DNA from: Rostratula benghalensis
Lineage: Eukaryota; Chordata; Aves; Charadriiformes; Rostratulidae
Length of the DNA stretch: 64,000 nucleotides
Assembly (NCBI GenBank): GCA_013399305.1
Contig: VXAI01000095.1
Location: 2,425,422-2,489,421 of the forward strand
Direction of reading: 5' to 3'
In this document: positions 11,004 through 23,598 of the stretch, piece after piece
Layout: every line of letters starts with the position of its first letter
Position numbering within the stretch: the stretch's first letter is position 1
Made by a program: the position numbers and the translations under genes
The notes under the pieces: generated by a model
The model's input: the letters and a program-made list of their open reading frames with translations, nothing else
Database searches by the model: none
Told to the model about the DNA's origin: nothing

Positions 11004-14000
11004 AATATTGCATTTCCTTCTGCACCGGGCTCTGCTGTTAAATGCTCACCTCAAAAAAGGGCCGTGAACTTTTTCCCTCAGCTTCCAAGAGCGGCTATTT
11101 GCACTTATGTAGGGTATTAAATATTCCAGAAACAAAATAGTTGGAAATTACAGTTTGAATCCAAATTTCTTCAGTGACCAATGTCAGGTGCTTGCGTTAC
11201 AAACTGCATGGCTCCAACACTCTGGCATGTGTGTGGGCTCTGAGAACAGGCATTTCCAAATAGGGACCATCAGTGGTGTTTGCCTTGCAGCCGGGATTCG
11301 GTGAGGCAGTATATGACCCCTGGAAGTAACATCTCCCACTTGGTTACTGTGATTTTTCATGCTTTTTGGTGGATTTTCCACCTTTGCATCAAGAGAGTGA
11401 AAACAGAATCAACAAATTTAGTTTTTATCATGATTGGGGAAGTTCAGAAAGGTACCTAGCTAACATGTTGTCTTCCTTTGTACTGTACTGTTTGGACAAC
11501 CCTTACAGCAGGTCCTGGAGAGGATGAGAAGGGACACTTTGCAAAGAGCTAGGAATCAGGAAGGTGTGTGTTACAGGGTCTTACACGCGCCGACTGTGCT
11601 GTGCCCTCATGCGCTGTGCTGCCGCGCAGGCAGAGGAGGATTTTGGAATGACAGTGACACCTGGGGTCAGGAATTTATGAAAATGAAACATGCTGTGGCA
11701 GCTCAGAGGTACGGTGTATGTAAAGTGCTACTCCTTCCTTATGTTGTGGGCGTATGCCACGGATCTCCATGGTTTCTTGAGGTACCAAGGTAATTGCACT
11801 AAAACTCCTTGCTTGGCAGGGTGTTGCAGGATGCTCGCACACACACTAAGTGATGGGAAGCAGAGGGGTGTGCTCTGGCTGGTGTTAAAGCTTCAGTGCT
11901 GCTGACTTTTCTAAAAATAACTGCTGTCTGCTGTAATTGGTCACATCACAGTCCATGGTGATCTTTTATATTATTGCTGGCTGCTGGAAAACTCCCGGAG
12001 GCATAAAATAGATACCAGGAAGATCCTGCACCCAGCGGTGTGTTTCCCCACGTGGCACAACAGGGTAAAACAGAAATAGTGTTTACCAGGAGCTGATGAG
12101 GAATTTTCTGCAGCAGGAAAGATGAAAAAAAGAGATTGTGCCTCTGAAATGATAGCAGCAGGGCATCTCTCATGCAGGATATCGCTGGGTCTTGTGGAAA
12201 GAGAAGATCTTCATAGGGTTTCTAGTGGTGAACTGAATGGGTATCATTATTTGCCTCTGACTTATGGTATTTTTCCGCTCTCTATAAAATAACAGTGTCT
12301 TGCAAGAAAGGAAAACTAGAGAGGAAAAAAAAAAAAGAAAAAGGTAGGTAGGTGGCTTGTGTAAGATGTTGGGAGGTAAAGTGTGTAGTGTTCTCTATCT
12401 GAAGGATTCTGAACACTTTACAGACCAAGAATGCTGAATGCTACCTGCCACCCTTCCTTAAATGCAACCAGCTTGGAGTGGAGCACAACACAGAGGTGAA
12501 GTTGCCCACCACCAGGAATCAATGTCTTCACCAAGGGAGGGCAGAAAAGCACTGGAGTTAGATGTTCAGGAAAGAATTTGAGTGGAAAGGGTTTAATTGC
12601 CAAGTTTTGCTCAGTAGTGAGCATTCAAAATAGTTACTATCCCGAGAACTGAGAGCTGTAGTGGCCCTCAAGCCACCAGTTGAGTGTGGGTTGTGTGTCC
12701 CCCCCAACACCTTTCATTTCTACCCCTTCCATAAGCTGCCTTTGCCCCTCTGCAGCACACAGTGCAGTACACTACATGCATTAGAGAGTGCACGCTTCAC
12801 TGGCCTAATAAAAACTTTGCTCATGTCAACAAAGGATTTATTAGAACTGAAATCTTTCCAGCATTACACAGAAGCTGGCACAGAGAATGGGACTGTGGAG
12901 GGACTTGTCAACAGCCTCTCAATTGACTTTTGCTGACTGATATTTCAAGATTAGGTGCTATTGTAGGCCATTTAATGCAAGAAAGCATTGCTGCAAGATC
13001 TTAGCTTCTGTCCTGTTTTTCTGCTATCAGTGGGAACTCTTTGATTCTAGCAGTTTGGTTCTTTAGTTCGGTTCTTTTCTTTTCTTAGGTCAGAAACATA
13101 CTCTCCTTCAGAATATGCCAGGAAGCTGTCAATGTGACAGAAGTGGGGTAAGAAGTCTGCAGGGAAGAGAACAGCAGGATGCCTCTTGTGGCCTCAGACA
13201 GCCCCACCGAGTGATTCCTGGGGCCTGGCTTGAACACAAGCTATAGTGCTGCAAAAAGGCAGATACTGTATGAAAGCCATTGCTCATTTCTGAAAAAGTC
13301 TAGGCTGTTCTGGCGTGGATTTGCTCATCCAGGAAAGAATTGACTTGCTGTGATTGGGCAGGGTGCCTAGCTGTAGTAGGACTTTATCTGCTCTATATGC
13401 TGAAGTCTCCAAAGCAGTGAAGAGTCTGGTCCTTATGCAGCAGAGCACCCTGCTAACATGAGACTGGACGATGACTTAGGGGGGCTGATCTTCAGCCTTG
13501 GTGTCAGCCCTGCTGTATGACAATACCAGTTTGTGGGCAAAGATTTAGACCCAGAGCCATATTTGGACCACCTTGAGCATGTTTAGCCTTTCTTGTTTTC
13601 CTGTTTTCTTCTAGCCAGGATCCACTATACTACATTGTGAGTGTTCTCAATTGCTTATTGTGCTCATGAAGTTCCATGCCTGCATTTATCTCAGGTGCTA
13701 TCATAAGCAGCCTGCATATGGCCTAAGTGTATGGGGCTGGCTTTAAAGTAATATGACAACAATCTAATGACTGATTCATAGTAATTTCCCCTCAAACAGT
13801 AAAATGCCAAACAAACCAGAAAAATTGTGGAGGTAATTGACAATAGACTACAGCAATGGGAGGACGAACTTTAGTAATATCTGAAAATGCAGATGGAGAA
13901 TTTCAGATGTTTGCCTTCATTTGAAGACTGCACAGGTAGGAGTTTGGCACTGAGACTCCACAAGCTGAACGTGAACAATGTTGAGAGAAGACAATACCCA

Positions 14001-14521
14001 TTCAGAAACAGCAAAGACAGTGACCTGTGAGAAGGACAGCTTTGGGAGTGTAAAATCCCAGCTACAAAACCTCGCTCCAGTCAAGGGAATGAGTACATCT
14101 GGTGCAGCTCCTTCAGGTCCAGACTTGACCAGTTTGTACTGAGAGAGGACAACACTAAAACAAAGAATCACATTTGAAGAAGATTGTGGTCTGCAAACTG
14201 CAGTACAAAAGCTTGTCTTAGCAGCGACCTTTGAGGACTGTGCACCAGAAAAGAGCCGCTCCAATCTTCTGAAGTAAAACTGGTGCTTTGCACACTGGTC
14301 TGTGCTACTCTGGTACCTTGCAGAAAGACAAAGGTAAGCTGGAGAGACACCTTCTGCCTCTTTCTCTTATTCAAGCAGTTCTCTCTCCTTAAGATGACTA
14401 GTTCACATTGCAGGTAACTAAATTTGGGAGGGAAGGTGAGTTTCAGCTCTTAGGTAGCTGATGCAGAGTTAGACTTTTGTCTCACTAAGAGGTTTTTGGT
14501 TTTGTTTTTTTTTTCCTCTAG

Positions 14522-14581
14522 TCTTCAGGTACCAGAAGAAGAAATGAGCAAATCCCTCTGACACCGCTTTTCACCATGACG
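14522..14581 (+). other. Exon-like segment, low confidence
   Basis: Sixty bases bounded by a strong acceptor (long T-rich tract then CCTCTAG at 14515-14521) and a donor (ACG|GTAATT at 14581/14582). One frame is fully open for exactly 20 codons (begins SSGTRRRNEQ) with phase 0 at both ends. No neighbouring exon is identified and the peptide is not recognised. It may be chance, a cassette exon of a distant gene, or a lncRNA exon. Confidence 0.2.
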
Positions 14582-15758
14582 GTAATTTGAGCAGAAACAG
14601 CTTTGCCTGCAAATAAATAAATAAATATTATATGAAAAGCTTCGGATGGAGCTGCCATGTTCATTCTTGTTTCTAAAGCCCCCACAGGCCATGTCACATA
14701 TGTGGGTCGTGAGGTCTATCGATTATGTGTCAGACCCTTAGGTGTCAGTAATCAATAACACTAACCTGCAGAAAATGCGGCAGAGATTTGCTAAACCAAG
14801 TCTTCTCATTGTTCTTTTTCTTGTATTTAAGTTTTCTGCGCCTCACTAAAAATAACAGAGTGCATGCCAGCAAAGGCAGGGGAGACAAAACCATCATTTG
14901 GCTGCCAACTCATTTACTGTCCATTTTCATCTGATTCTGCATGATTCTTGGTGAGAAGGCAGGATGAGGAGGGGAAAGACAGGAAAGAGTATTTCCAATT
15001 GAATGGCTTCTCAGAAGTAGAAATGAAAGTGATTGAGTTGGGAGGACCTAAACATTTTGACCCCGACAGCTTATTAATATTTAACAAGGTGCCAGATTTT
15101 TCTTTGACACTGGAAATTGTTGCGACTGTCTGTCTCCAGCAGACTGAATCTGCTTTCTCAGTCCACCATATCTAATGTACCTGCTTCCAGTCTTGAACAG
15201 TTCTTACTCACAAATGCTTTCCTTTATTTGCTATTTCTGAGAATAAAGAAGGTAGTTTGGCAGATTAAGTTGTGAATTTTTTTCATTCAAACTTCATGTC
15301 TCTGTATGTTCTCAATTGGACACTGAGCAGACTGTGGTTTTCTTGGGTTGGTTGTGGTTTTTAAAATCATTCGTCAAATAACTTTTAACAAAACATTTAT
15401 TTGCCTTTTTAGTTTGCAGATTACTCTTGAGCTGTTCACTATGAAAGTTACATCTTTTAAATGTAAGCAGCTCCAAAGAGATAAATATAGCAATTCGGAA
15501 TTTGTATTCTTATTATTATTTGCATTAATGCAATACTTCAGGATGGTGTATGAATTGGGATCCTGTTGCGGGGGGAGAAAAGTCTATGCCATAAAGATAA
15601 TGCAGCATTGAACGAGCAATGCTCAATAGAGGAGACGAAGAGTAGGAGAAAATAATATCTTTATGTATTATTTAGGTGGTCTGCATCCCCTCTCTTTTGG
15701 TGCCTGTCTCTGTCTCTCTGCATTATCTGGGTGGATTAGCTTCCTAATGTAGATCCGT
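14582..15758. other. Gene-free interval
   Basis: No supported gene or named repeat. It includes a short TAAA run near 14610-14635 and otherwise ordinary AT-rich sequence. Confidence 0.6.
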
Positions 15759-15845
15759 AGACCAAGGTCACGCAAAAAGTTTGTGGCAGAGCTGGATATC
15801 GAACCAGTTTACCAAATTTCAGCCCAGGGTCCTAAATGGTTATGT
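15759..15845 (-). mobile_element. MIR-like SINE relic
   Basis: Reads GACCAAGGTCACGCAAAAAG, then GTGGCAGAGCTGG, then GAACCAGTT. This is the reverse complement of the interior of MIR/CORE-SINE elements, whose sense strand has TGTGTGACCTTGGGC. Highly diverged. An opposite-strand relic lies about 1 kb to the right. Confidence 0.6.
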
Positions 15846-16820
15846 TCTGTTTTGTTTTTTAAAAATCCCCCAAACTTTCAGACATCTGTAAGCATTTATC
15901 TCTGTGTACTCCCAATTACATCAGTGAGAAGTTAAAAAGCTGCATTTGCTAAAGAGTCAGTTTTGTGTTAAAGTGACAGAGAGGATTCCTAGACCAGAGA
16001 GCTGTTGGGGTTGGCTTTGGAAATTTCCAGTCAAGACCATGAATTCTCAGTGCTATTTTTGTGAATAGAAGTGTAAACATTGAGATCTCAAAGTGTAAGT
16101 ATTCAAGGTTTTCTCTTGGAGATAACTACCCATCTACTTTGGTAGTTTTTTCATTGCACCTGAAGTCCGATGTCAAGGAACTTCTTTCTGTTTTGCTGGT
16201 TTGAAGAGTAGTCCAGAACATCTTCTCAAATTTTATGTTATTTTTTTTACTGCTCCGGCTGCTCTGTAATGTCTGATTCTGATAATTCATCTGTTCCCCT
16301 TAACAGAGGTAGGCAAACATTTGGTGATTTGAGTTTACCATGTGTATTTATGCCGTGCCATTGGGGAGTCGGCTTCCATTTTTGCATTTAGAAAGTTTTA
16401 AAGTGAAACCTGAAAATATTTTCCCTCTCTTTCCAATGTTTAAATTGCAAAGCACCCTGTTGCTGCCTTGAGCTTTCTGCATTGTGTAAAATCAGTCATT
16501 GCAATGATAATCCACTTACAACTGTGCTCAATTACACACTTCTGCTCTGAGTTGCCAAGTATTTGCCTAGTTGCAGAGGATAAAACCTGTTTGGAAAAAT
16601 TGGGTACAAAGTGACTGCCAGGAGGGGTAAACCTGGAGGGAAAGGCCACCAGGGGAGGATGAAGGCTTGAAGTCGACATCAGAGACACTGGAAGAGAGAT
16701 GGACATAAAGAAGGGACGGGGTAAATGCTGAAAAGGCAGAGAATCATGAAAGAAAAAAAATCGAGAAAATATGAAATCAGTGTGGCTTGGTGGAGGAGGT
16801 CTGGTCCAGCAGATGGAAGA

Positions 16821-16990
16821 AAAGATTTATGCCCAGCTTTGCACATGAACTTCTGGGTGACTGTGGACCATTTGTATCACCTCCTTGTCCTCAGTTTCAC
16901 CTTCTTTAAAGCAGGTCCTGTGGTACTTACCCTCCTCTGAGATGCATGGATGGGAAAGGCTAGACAAGAGCTACAGTAATACTGGTTATT
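16821..16990 (+). mobile_element. MIR-like SINE relic
   Basis: Successive MIR landmarks occur in order: GCCCAGCTTTGCACATGAAC, then CTGGGTGACTGTGGACCATT, then CTCAGTTTCACCTTCTTTAA, then GTGGTACTTACCCTCCTCTG. They correspond to the tRNA-derived end, core and CTCAGTTTCC-type segment in sense orientation. This is one of the longer ancient SINE relics in the window. Confidence 0.7.
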
Positions 16991-17120
16991 CTGATTTATT
17001 GTTTTTCTTTTGCTAAGCCAGCATTTAGCCAATGGCACTCTGCCCTTTCACTTGCAGGAGAACTAAAAACCTAAAGAAAAACACACTGCTCCTCGGCTCT
17101 CTTTCGGGAAAGGAGGGAGG

Positions 17121-17275
17121 CTTTTAATTATTTAAGCATCTCCTTTTCATGTTGCTTCTGGTTTTTGAATCGTTATCGTTATAGTTGTTAAGGCTATAGG
17201 CTCTACATAAATCATTTAAATAAATAATAAATAAGTCATATCATTAAGTAATACACTGGCATTATTTATGGCTGT
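17121..17275. other. AT-rich block with TAAT cores
   Basis: A run of about 150 bp rich in TAAT, TTAAT and ATTTA words (for example TTTTAATTATTTAAG and AAATAAATAATAAATAAGTC). It resembles homeodomain-rich conserved non-coding elements, but simple AT richness explains it equally well. Confidence 0.2.
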
Positions 17276-17503
17276 AGGGGGAGGGTAAGAATACTGTGGA
17301 TAAGTTTATGTTTAAAATGAAATGAGGCCTTTGTTAGGCTCATCATTTTAAATACTGCCTTCTGGAGTTAAGGCATTAGCTTTTGGAAACTGTCCTGGGA
17401 GGTGGATTTGTTCTGAAAGAATTAGCCACCAAGGTGACTGTCTGCAATTCTGCTATCCATTGGGCACATCACGTGTCCCATGGCGTGGCCCCTGACTCAC
17501 GCA

Positions 17504-17680
17504 TCTCCTCCTCCTCCTCCTTCTTCTTCTCCTTCTTCTTCTCCTTCTTCTTCTCCTTCTTCTTCTTCTCCTTCTCCTTCTTCTTCTCCTTCTCCTTCTC
17601 CTTCTCCTTCTCCTTCTCCTTCTCCTTCTCCTTCTCCTTCTCCTTCTTCTTCTCCTTCTCCTTCTTCTTCTTCTTCTTCT
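17504..17680 (+). repeat. 177-nt pure polypyrimidine microsatellite
   Basis: An uninterrupted run of C and T on the + strand built from TCC, TTC and TTCTCC units. The centre (about 17584-17646) is an almost pure TTCTCC hexamer array. The tract continues imperfectly to about 17705. All reading frames are open, so it produces artificial poly-Ser/Pro, poly-Phe/Ser, poly-Arg and Glu/Gly open frames on both strands; none is a gene. Long mirror-symmetric homopurine/homopyrimidine tracts can form triplex DNA and are length-unstable. Confidence 0.98.
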
Positions 17681-17705
17681 AGTGCTTCTGCTTCTGTTTC
17701 TCTCA

Positions 17706-20324
17706 AGAAGGACTGAAGGTTTGGCATTGGGCAGCACTCAGTGTTGTGGTGTTCTGAAAGCAATGCTGTCCTGGGCAGACACCACAGCGTTGTTGGCCTT
17801 TAGAACTGCTCAGGCCCCACGGCAGCAAACGGAGAGCGTTGCCTCCAAGATATTCCTTTGCTTATGAGAATGAAGATCTGACTATTTAATGGTCTGCTCT
17901 GAAAGTCTTGTCTCACAGCTTTATTACTGAAATCCTCTTTCCCTCAGAAAAAGCACAACTGGTCATTTCAAGTTGGAATGTATCTATATTTATAATACGT
18001 ATGTGTGAATAAATTTAGGATGGAATAACTTTAAAATCTTATTTCTGAAGTGAAAAATCAAATCAATTTAATTTTCAGTATATTTCAGTTAGGTGTGTTC
18101 TACTAAATTTGTATTTCTGCTCTGAATCTTTGTTTGTCTGATTATTTTTCCTTGACTGAATTTTCCACATGATTTGAGTATTTGAAAGAAAAAAACCAAC
18201 CCAACAAATTCCCAACTAGTTTTGGTGTGGCTCATGATTGCTAAGTGGCTGGGGACACATTAGTTCTGTGATTTGATGAAAATAAGCAAGACAATTACAC
18301 AAGAATTATCAGTGGGTGATGAGGAGAAGTATAATTTTATCAGTAATTGTGTTTATATGCAGAGTGATAAGAGTCTTTACCGAACTGGTACCTAGAAATG
18401 CTTAACTGTTTTTCAGGAGAACTTCTTAAATCCAGATGAGTCACATAGTCCTTGTGTGAAGGCCCTGAAGGTGGCCACGCTGCCGTGCCTGGGAAGACCG
18501 ATGGTGATGGTGCCAAGGGTGAACTCTGCAGGGAAACCTTGAGATGCCTCGTGTGCAGTAGGACATGGCGCAGGACCAGTCAGCACAGGTAAAACTGGGT
18601 GCCTTTTAGCCCTGAGAGACAAGACCAGGGGAAGGAGCTGAGCCAGGTGCTCTGGCGAGTTTGAGATAGAAATGGAGCAGAACCAGAAGGGACAGCAGGA
18701 GGCTTTTGCCATTGTGGGGTGAGGTGGGACACAGCACAGCTCCTGTTGTAGGGAGATGTTTTCCTGCTTCTCTAAAATGTTAAAGCCTTACATTTGCACC
18801 TTCTCCTTAACCACAAAAAGTCACAATTGCAGGTGGTTCCCATGCTCCTGGTTGCTTTTCCGGTACCTTGGGCCAGCTTTGGTGGGAACCATACCAGTTC
18901 TTCTCTGAAAGCAACCTGTTTTCTCTTCCTAAGGATGTGCTAACTTACAGGGCCTGGCTTTTCCCAGTACAAGAGGCGCAGAGACACAGACAGTGAAAAT
19001 ACATGAGGCTGACCTGTGTGTTGTCCTCCCCCTCAAGAGAAGCACTAAACCCACAGCAAACTCCCACCCTTACATGCCGCATTTTAATATGACATGGGAA
19101 ACCCCAGCTGATCAAGACCATGTAGCGCTGCTGAAAAGGGGAGTCCTGGATTAATAGGGAGTGAGGAGGAATTGTTACCAAGTCAGTGCTTGCTACCAAG
19201 CAGGTAGTTACCTGTGTGATCTGTGAGTCCTTTGTCCCAAAGCAGGTCCTTTATATCTAAACACACAAACAATTTTACTTTCTGAGGTGCTGTGTTCCAC
19301 AGGTGGTTAGTTGCTGGTGTCCTGAATGCCTTGCAGAGGATGACACAATAGTGGTGTAACTTCACTGAACTCGTTGCTGTTCATCTTGGTTACAGCTCAT
19401 TTATTGCTGCGCATGCTATTTTCACAGGAATCTTTTTTAAAAAAAAAGATTTAAAAATTGCATTTTGGATTCAACTTCCAAACACCTGCTTGAAGTTCTA
19501 GAGTAAGTGTGTTGTAGGACTCACCTTCTGTGTAACTGAGGAGTAGAGTTTTCTGCTGGCAAGCCCTGTCTTGAGGATGTATAAAAAGCAATTTCCTGGC
19601 TTTTGCTTTTGAATCATCTAGGTGGACCTGGCTCCAGTGAGGTGGAAAAACACTGAAGTTTCTTTTCCCCTGGGGCAGGATCCATCCAATTCATTGCCAG
19701 TGAGAAATACCACCAAGTCAGCATGACTAACATTTGGGAAACTTACTGCTTACCCTTAGTGCCAGTCCCCAGCTGGGACTTCAGCTCACTGCACCTTACG
19801 GCAGAGGTTCAGTGCACTAAAGCAGTTAGTGTGTTTAGCCAGCACTCTTTTTGATCCCCTCACCCAGTCTCACCAATCACTGGTGTAGTTTCCTCCTGCT
19901 TATTCTAAATTGCCTTTAATTTTCTTTTAAATAATTCTTAAGTGTGACTTTTTCAGTACAAGACTGGGAACTATGACTAATTATAAAATCATTACACGAT
20001 TAAACTCAATTAACTTCAAATAACCCTTGAAATTTGCTTAATGTCAGCCCTTGGCCCTGCTTGAACCAATAAATATTGCTCACCTTTTGTAATGGGTATG
20101 AAAAAAGGTGGAGTATGATTGTTCAGAGTCAGCTGAGGCAGAGAACAGCCTTACAGAACAGGGTTAAACTGGTCCCCAAGAGTTGAATGCTGCCACATCA
20201 AGAAAGGGAACAGGCTTCTGCTCCTAGCTGGGATATTTTTTTTTCCCCAATATTTTTCTCTCAAGTAATAAAGCTTTGAAAATTCTTTTCAGCCATTCAT
20301 GCAATGGTCCCAATCTGCTTTGCA
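17706..20324. other. Gene-free interval
   Basis: No supported exon, RNA gene or named repeat. Open frames such as 18413-18712 (minus strand) have no splice or start context. Confidence 0.6.
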
Positions 20325-20500
20325 AATGTTAATAAGGGTTAAACCTCACAAAACCACCAAGGCATGGGAAAAAACCTGTCATCCCCAGTTAGACAAGGAA
20401 CACCAAGGCATAGAGGAGTGCAGTGAATTGCACAAGGATCAATGGCAGGAGCAAAATCCTAAGAGTTCTGGTGTCCTATTTTATATTTTAGCTGAAGCTC
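20325..20500 (-). mobile_element. MIR/L2-like relic
   Basis: Reverse-complement MIR-type landmarks occur in order: AACCTCACAAAACC, TCATCCCCAGTTAGACAAGG, AAGGCATAGAGG, GTGAATTGCACAAGGATCAA and TGGCAGGAGCAAAATCCTAA. They correspond to the CCTCACAAC, GGGGAAACTGAGGCACAGAG and TTGCCCAAGGTCACACAG segments with deletions. Old and diverged. Confidence 0.6.
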
Positions 20501-21837
20501 TTTCTTGCATAATGCTGCAAGTTTCATGTAGCTGTTTGAGAGAAAGAGCCTCTTCTCCCAGTTAGTGGGCACATCTGGTCATTGGTGTTTTTTTGTGGTT
20601 TTGGGTTACTGGTTTTGTTTTTTTTTTCTTTACTTTATGAAGCCATCTCTGGATCCAGTCTGTCTTACAGCTAGATCCTGGCAAGAGAGCTGGCGAAAGT
20701 GTGCAGAAGAATCCCAGCAGCTCTATTTCTGTGTTCAGTTCCTGTGAGGACAGAAGGGGATGTCATTATTGCTACTGTTCCTGGCAATCTGCTCTGCCTG
20801 GGAAACTGGAGCGGACGGTAGCATTGTTCTCACTGGAGGTAGACAGTAGATGATGGATAGAATTTTTCCAATAGGTAATTAGATGGGCATGGTAACTAGA
20901 CAGTCATAAAGATGCCTGATCATCTACTCACAAACGTCCCTCATATGGTGTGCTGGCCATGAAACTTTTTCAGAATTTTGTTGACTTCCAGCTCCTCACT
21001 ATGAAAAATCACAGCTTTCTTGCTGGATCCTGCATAAACCCATAAATGGATTTAGAGTCCCCCCGAGAAAAAAAAGTCAGTTTTTTTCCCCCCACATTTC
21101 CTGTCCCATCCCCCGTCTCCCCCTTTTATTTTTCTTTTCCTGGAGACAGCTCACAGCTCTGCAATTGATATTGAAATTATAGTATTTGGGAATTCTCTTA
21201 AAGAAGCAGGAAAACAGTTGATAAATGCACCTGTGGGCAATAAAACAGTGTGTTTGCTCTTTTGGATTTTTGGGGGCTCCATTGTTTTTGTCCATTTACG
21301 ATAAATGTGAGTGGACCATTGGTGTGGACTATTAAGAGTCTCCTTTTGATTGCTGGAACTTGTCTAATTCTTTATAGACTCTTGAAGGACATCACAAGAA
21401 ATCTCACTCATCTATTAAATAATACAAGTAGTGAGAGAGAGAGACAGGATGTAAACACTCTTCCCTAAACATAAGTGTTTATATCCCCAGCTTGCTGTTT
21501 GAGTCTGGTTTCATGGCTGGGACTGCCCTAGGGTCGTCATTGAGCAGCTTGTTCAACTGTGACTTCTGAATGATGAATGTCTCCACTTAAATTACAGATC
21601 ACTACCCCATAACAAAAATCAACCGCTATTATTGGCCTCCTCAGGGGCAGCAAAGGGTGACTGGACACTGGTGGAGGGATTCACCTGCTACAACGCTGCT
21701 GTCTCCCTGGAGGTAAATGGAATGTTGTCAACAGTCAGTAGGACGTGTGGTGGGGAAATTTGGCTCAGCAATTGCCTCTCTGGTTTTTTATTATAGACAA
21801 GAGTTTTCCTGTCTGTGGTGCTGCCCCTCAGGTTAGT
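20501..21837. other. Gene-free interval
   Basis: No supported exon, RNA gene or named repeat. Confidence 0.6.
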
Positions 21838-21989
21838 TAGGGTCAAAAGCCGAACGCTCGGATTTTTGACCTCTGGATGAACCTCACAAAAAATAAAGAC
21901 AAGGAAATCGGTTCCATGGTGCTCTGTCCAGTACTTGAGGATGGATTTGAACATCAAAAGATGGGTCATTCAGAAAGACAGAGAGACAG
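21838..21989 (+). repeat. Diverged direct repeat, copy A
   Basis: Begins TAGGGTCAAAAGC, contains AAAATAAAGACAAGGAAATC and AACATCAAA, and ends near GACAG. It aligns collinearly over about 150 bp with the segment at 23599-23748, at roughly 70% identity by eye. Family unknown. The orientation is arbitrary and given relative to copy B. Confidence 0.75.
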
Positions 21990-23598
21990 TTGTGTTCTTG
22001 AAATCAGAATAATGTATAAATTCCCCTTATCTCTTTTGGGGAAAAACCTCCCCCATGGTGTGTGTTGCTCCTTTTGCTGTGACAAGTCATGGTAAAAACC
22101 ATTTAAAAGAAATGAGTTTGGGCCAAGGTGGCTGGGAAGTGAAGGGACCATTATGTTTATTTACTTGCATTAAAGCGGTTTGCAGACTGGAATTGGTTTG
22201 GGGATGTCTCTCCCCCTATTTACATATTCACAAAGCTAGTTATCATAGGAGACTGCCTGTTTGTCATCTACCTACTGGGGGCAAAGAGGCTTTCTAAGAA
22301 GTCCTATTTTCCTTTCAAAAATGAGGAAATGTAGCAGAAGCAGCAATAGCAGCCACGCAGTAAAAGTTTGGGCCATTTTGGAGTGTTCTGCAACTGGTGT
22401 TGAGCCGAGGCAAGTATTCAGCAGCAATTTCTTCTCAGCAGCAGCCTGCAGGTTTCCTCTTGTGTTGGTCAGTCAAGAGCCAGTGGCAAAACCTCCCTGC
22501 TGCCCCCTGACAGGTTGATTTTGACCCTTAACTTCTTCCACCTGCTAAACACTTGATCACGCTCTCTCCTAATGCCCTTTCCACCTGGTGGTGGCCTGGT
22601 TTTGTCATTCTCCTGTTCTGCTGCTGCCCTCCCCACCTTGTGGCTATTTGTTCTTAAAACCCTCTCCTCCTCCTCCTGCTGACCCTCCCAAAGATCACAA
22701 TTAATATCCAAAATATTTGGATACCCTTTTNCCCACATGATATTGCTTGCTTTTTTGTACATCTGCTTTGTCTGAGAGAACTAGGATGTTGGTCCTTCTG
22801 AAGACATCATAAAACAGTCTCTTAAAGGCTCACTATGTGTTAAATGAGTTAGTGCTTACCTAAGAATGCATGACCTGCTATAGGTGTTCATAGAACTTTA
22901 GATTAATGCCTAAAAATCAGTTAGCATCATTTTATTGTGGTTCAGTTGGTTCTAATCTAATGTATTCTACTCTTTTTTATTTTATTTATTATTTTTTTTT
23001 TTGGATGGCTCCTGGCAATCTGATCTCTAATTCCTACTGGTTGGAGGGAGCAGGGGAAGGGGGAGTGAAAATCAAGGTTTTCCCTTTTAATTTGTGCTTT
23101 GTTGCTGCTGGTGTGACCTTTAATCAGGTGCCTGGCTGTGGTTTGCTTGCTGATGTTTTTTACAGAATGGTCCCTTGTAAATATATACAGAAAGGGCAGG
23201 AGAGTAACTGGAAATTGTAGACCACTCTTTTATTTCCTGGGAGCCTATTAAAGGCAGTTTCCAGTTTATCCATCCATCTCGTTGTCAAGTTGCCTCCTGT
23301 GTCCATCCACTTGTGCATTTATTTAGTGGTAATAGTAGGTACTGTATCATCTGCTAGGACTGTAACAGTATGTTTCAGAATAAAGCCAGAGATGCAAAGT
23401 GCACTGAACCCATTATAAAAAAATAAAAGGGCTTTCCTTGATGGCATTTAGCTCAATAAACACAGTTTGTCAGAGATGTCTTTATCTCCTTACATTTAAG
23501 CGATTAAATGTTGGTAAAAATAGCTTCAGAAATAAAACATGAAGAGAGCTTCTGGCAAAGCCCTGTCCAGTTTAATTCATATATTAAATATTTGCTAG
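21990..23598. other. Gene-free interval with one undetermined base
   Basis: No supported gene or repeat. Position 22731 is N, the only ambiguous base in the window. A minus-strand CTCF-like core (GGGGGCAGC on that strand) lies near 22499-22514 but its flank fits poorly. Confidence 0.6.

Larger units (their letters stand above)
5614..14521. other. Long gene-free interval
   Basis: Nearly 9 kb with no supported exon, RNA gene or interspersed repeat that I can name. The only notable signals are two CTCF-like motifs (5983-5997 and 10992-11003). The longest open frames (5927-6250 and 13917-14264 on the minus strand) read as random residues and have no splice or start context. Confidence 0.6.

Noticed and set aside
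13917..14264. 115-codon minus-strand open frame
   Set aside because: Residues look random, no splice sites or poly(A) context fit, and such lengths are expected by chance in 64 kb.
17453..17763. Open frames of 78-99 codons over the polypyrimidine tract in several frames on both strands
   Set aside because: They are direct translations of a C/T-only microsatellite (poly-Ser/Pro, Phe/Ser, Arg, Glu/Gly) and carry no gene signal.
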